This document shows, one piece after another, positions 1 through 5,327 of a stretch of 9,681 nt of DNA (position 1 is the first letter of the stretch; the number at the start of each line of letters is the position of its first letter). The stretch comes from JBKHBQ01 sp046542305 (lineage in GTDB: Bacteria > Bacteroidota > Bacteroidia > Bacteroidales > 4484-276), in the NCBI GenBank assembly GCA_046542305.1, contig JBKHBQ010000147.1, forward strand, positions 1-9,681. The letters run 5' to 3'. The notes beneath the pieces were generated by a model. It did no database searches. It was not told where the DNA came from and saw only the letters and a list, made by a program, of their open reading frames with translations. Both the position numbers and the translations under genes were made by a program.

Positions 1-177
1 GGTGGTTCTGCCAACAGCGGTGATGCTTCCGACAACGCGTTCACTCTGAACTGGGCCATGGGTAGCATGGAAAATACCATGAACCCGGCCAGTATTTTCG
101 AACAGTTGTCTGACGGAACCATCGCCAACATCGGAACATTTACCACTACTGTTACCCTTACCGTTACAGCACAGTAA
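1..177 (+). CDS. C-terminal end of a small secreted beta-strand protein, possibly an SCPU/DUF4402-like surface subunit (5' truncated)
   Basis: The window opens inside this gene. Frame 1 is open from base 1 to the TAA at 175-177, giving the last 58 residues. The fragment starts GGSANSGDASDN, continues FTLNWAMG, and ends in an alternating Thr/hydrophobic strand, IGTFTTTVTLTVTAQ. That ending resembles the final strand of spore coat protein U (SCPU) and DUF4402 domains, which typically close with a G-T-Y/F-T-x-T-V-T-V-T-V pattern. SCPU-type proteins in other phyla are subunits exported by archaic chaperone-usher systems. The same layout (GGS, then N-A/S-F-x-L-x-W, then G-x-F-x-T-x-T/S) recurs in the next gene at about residues 156-205, so the two are probably distant paralogs. 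A strong hairpin follows 83 bp after the stop. The reading frame and stop are certain. The family assignment is an inference from a short piece, and the signal peptide and true length lie outside the window. Confidence 0.7.
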   Translation, partial: GGSANSGDASDNAFTLNWAMGSMENTMNPASIFEQLSDGTIANIGTFTTTVTLTVTAQ

Positions 178-259
178 CAGCACAACCCTATCGACTTTTT
201 AAAGCATAAAAGATAAACAAAAACCGGTATAAACAATAACTTAAAGAAGGGGACGAAAT

Positions 260-296
260 AAAGGGAATGCTGTGCTAGGGCAACATTCCCTTTTTT
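260..296 (+). terminator. Rho-independent terminator or attenuator between the two subunit-like genes
   Basis: A perfect 10-bp stem is formed by AAAGGGAATG (260-269) and CATTCCCTTT (284-293), with a 14-nt loop, and the 3' arm runs into six T residues (291-296). This is the classic form of an intrinsic terminator for the gene ending at 177. The GTG at 272 lies in the loop, which argues against it as the start of the next gene. The next ATG is only 18 bp past the T tract, and no TAnnTTTG promoter motif was seen between hairpin and ATG. Downstream genes may therefore depend on read-through, making this an attenuator rather than an absolute stop. Confidence 0.8.
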
Positions 297-313
297 CATT
301 TAATTTTACGGAA

Positions 314-1057
314 ATGAGCAGGGCCATTCAAAAAATATCATTATTTATTTCCATCATCTTTTGTATGGTGATGCAAAGGGCGCTGGCACAGGAGTTTTAC
401 ATGGAAACCCATGTGTCTGCGCACCTGGAATCGATTTTGACTCTGAATGTTGACCCTGAGGTTAAAATAGAATTCGGGCTTAAAAAAGTAAACGATAATC
501 TGTACCAGATCACCCAATATCCCACGGATGTTAGATTTAGCGTTGAATCCACGAGCAACTGGCAACTTAGCATTACGGCTGTGGATGGCTTTTTCAGAGG
601 GGTGAACGATCCATCGCAAACCATTCCCATTGATTTTGTCAGTTATTATATCGAAAATCTTGGCAAAAACTGGGACAACGGGCCATTCTCGAATATTGCC
701 AACAAAACCAGGGATACGCTCCTGCCGCTTACCGAAAGAAAGAATGTGGTGCTGGCCAGCGGGCGGAGAAACAACATCGGCGGATCGAGCCGCAATTCCT
801 TTGTGCTCAGGTGGCAATTCAATTTTGAGGAAGATCTGGTAAAAATGCGCGAATTTTCCCATCTTAACATTCACGAGGATCACTTTGTGGGAAGGTTTTA
901 TATCACACTTTCCGAAAGCCACGTGACGGGAAATTCAGTCAGTTTACCCGAACCTGTGGAACCACAGGTGAAGGATGAGCCTCTGCCGGAAATTTCGGGA
1001 ACCATGCCCGTCACACCGGGCTACTCGGCAGGGAGTGAGGTGAAAAAAAAGAAATGA
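314..1057 (+). CDS. Secreted subunit-like protein with proline-rich, lysine-ended tail (247 aa)
   Basis: I do not recognise a named family with certainty. The ATG at 314 is chosen because it gives a compact signal peptide: MSRAIQK, then a hydrophobic core ISLFISIIFCMVM, then ALA-Q, with likely cleavage after A25. The upstream in-frame GTG at 272 sits inside a terminator loop and is rejected. The mature part is beta-rich, for example VRFSVESTSNWQLSITAV. It contains GGSSRNSFVLRWQFN from residue 156 and a GRFYITLSES strand, which line up with the C-terminus of the protein ending at 177, suggesting distant paralogy. Unlike that protein it does not stop after the last strand. A tail of about 36 residues follows (P212 to K247), rich in Pro and Glu, and the gene ends in an A8 run encoding VKKKK. 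The next gene is a large usher-like outer-membrane protein, so a role as an accessory, tip or anchor subunit of a surface structure is plausible but inferred. It could instead be an unrelated exported beta-sandwich protein. Confidence 0.8.
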   Translation: MSRAIQKISLFISIIFCMVMQRALAQEFYMETHVSAHLESILTLNVDPEVKIEFGLKKVNDNLYQITQYPTDVRFSVESTSNWQLSITAVDGFFRGVNDPSQTIPIDFVSYYIENLGKNWDNGPFSNIANKTRDTLLPLTERKNVVLASGRRNNIGGSSRNSFVLRWQFNFEEDLVKMREFSHLNIHEDHFVGRFYITLSESHVTGNSVSLPEPVEPQVKDEPLPEISGTMPVTPGYSAGSEVKKKK

Positions 1058-1076
1058 GGAAGTAATCCTTCATTTT
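1051..1076 (+). terminator. Weak hairpin over the stop codon, possible attenuator
   Basis: AAATGA-GGA (1052-1060) can pair with TCC-T-TCATTT (1066-1075) around a 5-nt loop, giving nine base pairs with one bulged T, plus a G-T pair at the base. The TGA stop at 1055-1057 lies in the 5' arm. The stem is A/T-rich and lacks a proper T tract beyond it, so termination would be inefficient. It may be only a 3'-end structure or chance. Confidence 0.3.
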
Positions 1077-1130
1077 CATTGGTTTCCGGCTTATTTGGTT
1101 CATCTTTTCTGCTCATGCAGGGCGCACTGC

Positions 1131-1277
1131 ATGGATGTCGGAAGAGATGGTGGTGTTAAGAAGCAAATTACCAGATGGTTAGTGTTTTCACTGCTGTTCT
1201 GGTATTTGCTTTCTAACGCCGCAAGTCCCGCCTATTGTATGCTCATTTCCGTATTTCCGGGTAATGCCGGAAAATAA
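1131..1277 (+). CDS. Doubtful 49-codon ORF with a signal-peptide-like segment
   Basis: The ATG at 1131 opens a frame to the TAA at 1275-1277. The product would start MDVGRDGGVKKQITR, then a hydrophobic stretch WLVFSLLFWYLLS, then NAASPAYC, which resembles a signal peptide or single membrane segment, and end about 13 residues later. The ORF ends 26 bp before the preferred start of the usher-like gene, so it could be a leader ORF for that gene. Against it: there is no clear ribosome binding site or promoter, and no family is recognised. The same frame is open back to 1044, so it may be only a long chance frame, or a frameshifted extension of the preceding gene. It is listed because it is the only coding potential in the 1058-1302 gap. 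Confidence 0.2.
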   Translation: MDVGRDGGVKKQITRWLVFSLLFWYLLSNAASPAYCMLISVFPGNAGK

Positions 1278-1302
1278 CCAAAAGCCGTACAAGGAAATGA
1301 AG

Positions 1303-4300
1303 ATGCTGACCCGTGATCGGATGCCCGGAAACGGAAACCGGAGATGGACAAATTTAGGTCTGCTCTTCCGGTTAATGCTGTTGTCGGTGGGTATGCTCCT
1401 TGTTAATATTGCTTTTGCACAGCAAAATCCCATTGTGGGCGCAGCCTTCGTAAAGAAGCAGATGGTTCAGAAAAACGACGGATTGGGATTTAACATCATC
1501 AGGGTGTTCAATCTTTCGGAGGATTCGGTGGCCATAAAGCCGCTGTTGAATGTTCCGGATGGCTGGGCTGTTTTCAGTACCGCTTTTCAGCAGGCCGTAG
1601 TGCCTCCCCGCGATACGCTGTCGCTGCCTTTTAGCCTCAGAATGCCATCCGAAGCCCAGGCCGAGGTAGAACACGAGGTGGTATTTCAGGCTTTTTCGAA
1701 AAATAATAAATTGCTCACTGAAGCCGCATTTGTGGTAAAGGCCCAACCCTTTCACAAATGGGATGTGACGGTGCCCGGTCGCCGGTTTTATTTCTATCCG
1801 CGAATGAACAAGGCGGATTTCGAAATTGTGGTGCAAAACCAGGGGAATACAGCGGAAACGGTCCACATCGAGATTAAACCCGATAAAAAGCTGACGGTGG
1901 AAAGCATCGGCGATTACGGCCTGATCCGTGAGATGACCATTCCGGCGCACAGCGATTCCGTTTTATACTTCAGCGCGTCCTATATCAAAGATAAAGAAAG
2001 GATTTTCGATATCAGCAGAATTCAGGTGCTGGCTACGGCCAGGGGAAAAACCCTCTACCGTGCCATCATTCTTGAAAAATATGACGATACCTATTCACCC
2101 GTTCATGTAAATAAAAACCTGCCGCACGAGGCCGAAGTGGGGCTGCGTACCTTTACCCGCAACAACGAAATGCTTCCATACATCAAAGCCCGCGGCCTGG
2201 CCGATTTCGATAACCGCGGAAAATTAAGCTACAATTTCACCTACCACGATCTGACCCAATCCGAAAACATCATCGGGAATTCCTATTATCAGTTTTTGTA
2301 TTCGCGAAATTCGCTGAACGTAGGTCTGGGAGCTTTCAGTTCCAACCTGGGGCGCAATCTTTACAGCCGCAATTGCCTGATGTTTTCCAACGAAATACAA
2401 CTCAGCCCTTCGGGTAAACTGCTGGGATATGCAAGCCTCGGATATGTTGAGCCTAAAACCAGTGTGGCGCTGGGATACAATTATGAAAAAAATGATTTTC
2501 GCATGAATACTGCCGTAGCTTACGACGTGGACATCAACAGGAAGGTAAACACGGGATCGTTCATGCACCGGATTCCGGAAATCATGCTGCACAAAAATCA
2601 CCGGATGGCGGCTACAGCATACAGCTATTATGAAAGCCACAGCAAAGTAAAGGAATATACCCTGGCCGGTGTGGCATACGACCTGCAGTATTCGGGGATT
2701 TTCGGCAAACGGTTTACCTTACAGATCAACAACACCTGGGGGTCACCGGAAATTCCCGGGCCACAGATGGGGCTGCTCACTTTTAGCGGACGAACCAAAT
2801 ATTACCTGGATCAGCGCAAAAGATATTTTTCCATATATTACCTCAACAGTTCAAAAGATTATTTTATCAGGAATGAGGAGGGCGCCGAGCTTCCGGAAAT
2901 CAAACTGCACGATCAGTACATCAACCTGCTTTACCATTCCAATGCCCTGCAAAACTATCGCTGGTCGTTCGGGCCCAGTGTGGAACATTACAAATCGCGA
3001 AATCCGCTTGTCGGGCTGGGCGAAAGCAAGAATTTCGATATAAAAAAATACAGGCTTGAGTACCGCGGTTTTTTTGGAAGAAATCTCAGCGTCAGCATCA
3101 AAGGAGGACTGAGCCGCGAAATGGACGGCAATACCGGTAAGCAAACCCGCGAGCACTACGATTTTCACCTGCTGGGCGATTACGCCACCAATGGTTACGG
3201 GCTGAGATTTGCCTACGATTACGGGCCGATGGTTAACACGGGCCTGTACCAATATGCGCTGGATGCCGGCAATAATTCCGTCAATATTTCGCCGTATATA
3301 ATCAAAAATTACCTGAGCGGGATGGTGTCGGTATCGCTTTTTGCCAACTTCACCCACCGGATCGATATGGAGTATTCCTCCCTGAACATCAATCCGCGCG
3401 TGGAAACCTATACATTCAGAGACTGGTATGTGGTTTTCGGCGGCACCTACAATTTCACACGTCAGGTTTACAACGAACGTGCCTATCAAAACTCATTTTT
3501 TTACCTTGAAGTTGCCGTAAAGAAAAGGTGGGGCAGATCGGATAAGGATATCGACCGTAAAGAACTCGTCAGGCTGAAGGTGCAGGTGTTTCAGGACGAT
3601 AATGGAAATGGAATACGCGATGAAGGCGAACAGGGAATTCCCTTTGTTAAAACGCGTATCCTCCTTACCAGCTCACCCGACCGGGATGTGCGCGAAAGCC
3701 TTCCGGTAGACATTACCCTGCTGTCGAACGAAAGCGGATACTCGATCTTCAATCGGGTTCCCAAAGGATTTTATGATGTGTTCATCACACCGCTTTCGGA
3801 ACTGAAGGAATATTTTTATGTGAATCAAACGGTGGAAAAGGTTGAGTTGCTGCAGAACCATACCTATGAAATTCCCTTCCAGAAAGCCAACAAAATCGTC
3901 GGGCAAATCATCGTAAAACGAAGAAAATTCCTGTCAAAGGATGAACAAGCCGTGGATTTGAAAAACATCCGCGTAACTGCCTATAATAACGAGGGCAATA
4001 TTTATTCGGCTTTCACCGACGAGCAGGGCCGGTTTGTGCTTTTTGCGCCGGGTGGCATGACCTACTACCTGAGGATGGAAAATGTGTTTGGCAACAGCTT
4101 CAGGATTTTACAAAATGATATTCCTGCCGTGCTTACGGATTCCACCGGCAATCCGGTGATCTTTAATGTGGTGGAGCAAAGCCGGAAAGTCAACATCAAA
4201 AAAGCCGGACCTGCGGATGATCATGAGAAGAAGAAACAAATTCAGAAGATCAGGGTGCTCTCGGGCGAGCTTTACGAAAATGTGAAAACCGGAAAAGAAG

Positions 4301-4599
4301 ATGCCGCCGAACAACTCCCTGATTTCAATATCGGCGGCAATGCCGATGCCATGCACGAAATGATCCCCGGAAGATTTTATGTGATCGTGGGGCATGAGCA
4401 AAACCTCACCGACGCGCTAACGGTAATGAAGATATTCAGGGAAATGGGCATCAGCACCTATATCGGCATCGACGACTACAGCGGGTCTTACTACATTTTC
4501 ACCAATTATTTCCAGCAGAAATCTGAAGCCGGAAAAGAAGCAGGCAAGCTGAAAAGCAGGAAAATAAAGAAGGTGGAGGTACTGGAATTTAATCCGTAG
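1303..4599 (+). CDS. Usher-like outer-membrane beta-barrel protein with Ig-like, SdrD_B-like and SPOR-like domains (1,098 aa)
   Basis: The frame is open from ATG 1264. I prefer ATG 1303 because AAGGA (1291-1295) lies 7 nt upstream; 1297 and 1321 are also possible. Numbering from 1303: signal peptide to A39 (core LLFRLMLLSVGMLLVNI, then AFA-Q); two Ig-like regions, about 40-145 and 150-265, the second resembling NEW3-type domains (VVQNQGNTAETVHIEIKP); a long region, about 273-744, of alternating, Tyr/Phe-rich strands such as LSYNFTYHDL and LEYRGFFGRNLSVSIKGG, typical of an outer-membrane barrel; an SdrD_B-like domain, about 754-862, with the Asp-rich loop DDNGNGIRDEGE at 765-776; a carboxypeptidase-regulatory-like Ig domain, about 863-936; a charged linker; and a SPOR-like end from 1023 (GRFYVIVGHEQNLTDALTVMK). 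Barrel plus two C-terminal Ig-like domains downstream of subunit-like genes recalls fimbrial ushers, but the Ig-like N-terminus and SPOR end are not usher features. It probably exports, anchors or displays the neighbouring small proteins; this is an inference. Confidence 0.85.
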   Translation: MLTRDRMPGNGNRRWTNLGLLFRLMLLSVGMLLVNIAFAQQNPIVGAAFVKKQMVQKNDGLGFNIIRVFNLSEDSVAIKPLLNVPDGWAVFSTAFQQAVVPPRDTLSLPFSLRMPSEAQAEVEHEVVFQAFSKNNKLLTEAAFVVKAQPFHKWDVTVPGRRFYFYPRMNKADFEIVVQNQGNTAETVHIEIKPDKKLTVESIGDYGLIREMTIPAHSDSVLYFSASYIKDKERIFDISRIQVLATARGKTLYRAIILEKYDDTYSPVHVNKNLPHEAEVGLRTFTRNNEMLPYIKARGLADFDNRGKLSYNFTYHDLTQSENIIGNSYYQFLYSRNSLNVGLGAFSSNLGRNLYSRNCLMFSNEIQLSPSGKLLGYASLGYVEPKTSVALGYNYEKNDFRMNTAVAYDVDINRKVNTGSFMHRIPEIMLHKNHRMAATAYSYYESHSKVKEYTLAGVAYDLQYSGIFGKRFTLQINNTWGSPEIPGPQMGLLTFSGRTKYYLDQRKRYFSIYYLNSSKDYFIRNEEGAELPEIKLHDQYINLLYHSNALQNYRWSFGPSVEHYKSRNPLVGLGESKNFDIKKYRLEYRGFFGRNLSVSIKGGLSREMDGNTGKQTREHYDFHLLGDYATNGYGLRFAYDYGPMVNTGLYQYALDAGNNSVNISPYIIKNYLSGMVSVSLFANFTHRIDMEYSSLNINPRVETYTFRDWYVVFGGTYNFTRQVYNERAYQNSFFYLEVAVKKRWGRSDKDIDRKELVRLKVQVFQDDNGNGIRDEGEQGIPFVKTRILLTSSPDRDVRESLPVDITLLSNESGYSIFNRVPKGFYDVFITPLSELKEYFYVNQTVEKVELLQNHTYEIPFQKANKIVGQIIVKRRKFLSKDEQAVDLKNIRVTAYNNEGNIYSAFTDEQGRFVLFAPGGMTYYLRMENVFGNSFRILQNDIPAVLTDSTGNPVIFNVVEQSRKVNIKKAGPADDHEKKKQIQKIRVLSGELYENVKTGKEDAAEQLPDFNIGGNADAMHEMIPGRFYVIVGHEQNLTDALTVMKIFREMGISTYIGIDDYSGSYYIFTNYFQQKSEAGKEAGKLKSRKIKKVEVLEFNP

Positions 4600-4604
4600 A
4601 ACAC

Positions 4605-5258
4605 TTACCGCAGGATTTTTCCATCGACAATGGTCAGCTTGCGATCGGCCATATCGGCCAGTTCGGTGTTGTGGGTTACGATCACAAAGGTCTGGTTGAA
4701 CCGCTCGCGCAGGTCGAAAAACAACCGGTGCAGTTCCACGGCCGATTTCGAATCGAGGTTGCCCGATGGTTCGTCGGCCAAAATTACAGAAGGTTCGTTG
4801 ATCAGTGCGCGTGCCACGGCCAGCCGTTGCTGCTCTCCGCCCGAAAGCTCGGCGGGTTTGTGCTCCAGGCGATCGCTCAGGTTCAGGTAGCTTAGCAAAT
4901 CGATGGCCCGTTTCTCGGCTTTCGCGCGCGACTGCCCTGCAATAAAAGCAGGGATGCACACATTTTCGACGGCTGTAAACTCGGGAAGCAGGTGATGAAA
5001 TTGAAAAACAAAACCGATTTCGCGGTTCCTGAAATCCGACAGTTTTCTTTCCGACAGCTTTTCTATTTGCTGATCGTTGTATGCTATGCTGCCGCGATTG
5101 GCGCGGTCGAGGGTGCCCAGAATGTGAAGCAGCGTGGATTTGCCTGCGCCCGAGGCTCCCACGATCGAGATGATCTCGCCTTTGGCGATTTCCAGGTCAA
5201 TCCCTTTGAGCACATGAAGACTGCCGTATGACTTATGTATGTTTTCTGCGCGTATCAT
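4605..5258 (-). CDS. lolD: ABC transporter ATP-binding protein, LolD-type lipoprotein-release ATPase (217 aa)
   Basis: This is a complete single-domain ABC ATPase. It has Walker A GASGAGKST (34-42), Q-loop Q86 in FVFQFHHLLPEFTAVENV, signature LSGGEQQR (138-145), Walker B VILADE (158-163), D-loop SGNLD (165-169) and the switch histidine H196 in VTHN. The sequence around the Q-loop (FHHLLPEFTAVENV) and the 217-residue length match LolD and the wider MacB/FtsE-like class. LolD drives the LolCE membrane permease that releases lipoproteins from the inner membrane for sorting to the outer membrane. No permease gene is next to it here. The stop codon lies 5 bp from the stop of the convergent usher-like gene. 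The start at 5258 gives the normal N-terminus (MIRAENIHKSYG). A related MacB-type exporter ATPase remains possible, because ATPases of this class are hard to separate by sequence alone. Confidence 0.88.
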   Translation of the reverse strand: MIRAENIHKSYGSLHVLKGIDLEIAKGEIISIVGASGAGKSTLLHILGTLDRANRGSIAYNDQQIEKLSERKLSDFRNREIGFVFQFHHLLPEFTAVENVCIPAFIAGQSRAKAEKRAIDLLSYLNLSDRLEHKPAELSGGEQQRLAVARALINEPSVILADEPSGNLDSKSAVELHRLFFDLRERFNQTFVIVTHNTELADMADRKLTIVDGKILR

Positions 5259-5272
5259 GCGGAATTTTTAGG

Positions 5273-5280
5273 CAAATGTA
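5273..5280 (-). promoter_or_regulatory. Bacteroidota -7 promoter motif upstream of lolD
   Basis: On the minus strand the sequence is TACATTTG, a full match to TAnnTTTG, placed 14 bp before the lolD ATG. No convincing TTTG -33 element lies at the usual distance. It would allow lolD to be expressed independently of the DUF5916 gene upstream. Confidence 0.45.
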
Positions 5281-5290
5281 CATAAAACGG

Positions 5291-5327
5291 ATAAAGGCAG
5301 TGAGTGCAGGTTCGGTTTAGCCTTTAT
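5291..5327 (-). terminator. Possible terminator at the end of the DUF5916 gene
   Basis: The arms ATAAAGGC (5320-5327 read on the minus strand) and GCCTTTAT (5291-5298 read on the minus strand) form an 8-bp stem with a 21-nt loop that contains the TAA stop of the DUF5916 gene. The following minus-strand bases (CCGTTTTATG) are only partly T-rich, so termination may be incomplete. Confidence 0.4.

Noticed and set aside
301..308. TAATTTTA as a -7 promoter element for the second subunit gene
   Set aside because: It has one mismatch to TAnnTTTG, no TTTG at the -33 distance, and would give an essentially leaderless message.
272..313. GTG at 272 as the start of the second subunit gene (261 aa version)
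   Set aside because: It lies inside the loop of the terminator hairpin at 260-296 and would put 14 extra residues before a signal peptide that begins naturally at ATG 314.
341..922. 193-codon ORF on the minus strand
   Set aside because: It is antisense to the secreted subunit-like gene, has no recognisable domain and no promoter, and is a frame shadow.
1264..1302. ATG 1264 as the start of the usher-like gene
   Set aside because: Possible, but it gives a long hydrophilic stretch before the signal peptide core and overlaps the 1131-1277 ORF; ATG 1303 has AAGGA at 7 nt spacing.
1372..1950. 192-codon ORF on the minus strand
   Set aside because: It is a shadow of the usher-like gene's N-terminal region; the His/Arg-rich composition is typical of antisense translation.
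2669..3043. 124-codon ORF on the plus strand inside the usher-like gene
   Set aside because: It is an alternative frame of the barrel region with no signal peptide or domain, fully inside a well-supported gene.
4417..4959. 180-codon ORF on the minus strand overlapping lolD and the usher 3' end
   Set aside because: It is out of frame with lolD on the same strand, and the Arg/Gly-rich sequence has no family features, whereas lolD has every ABC motif.
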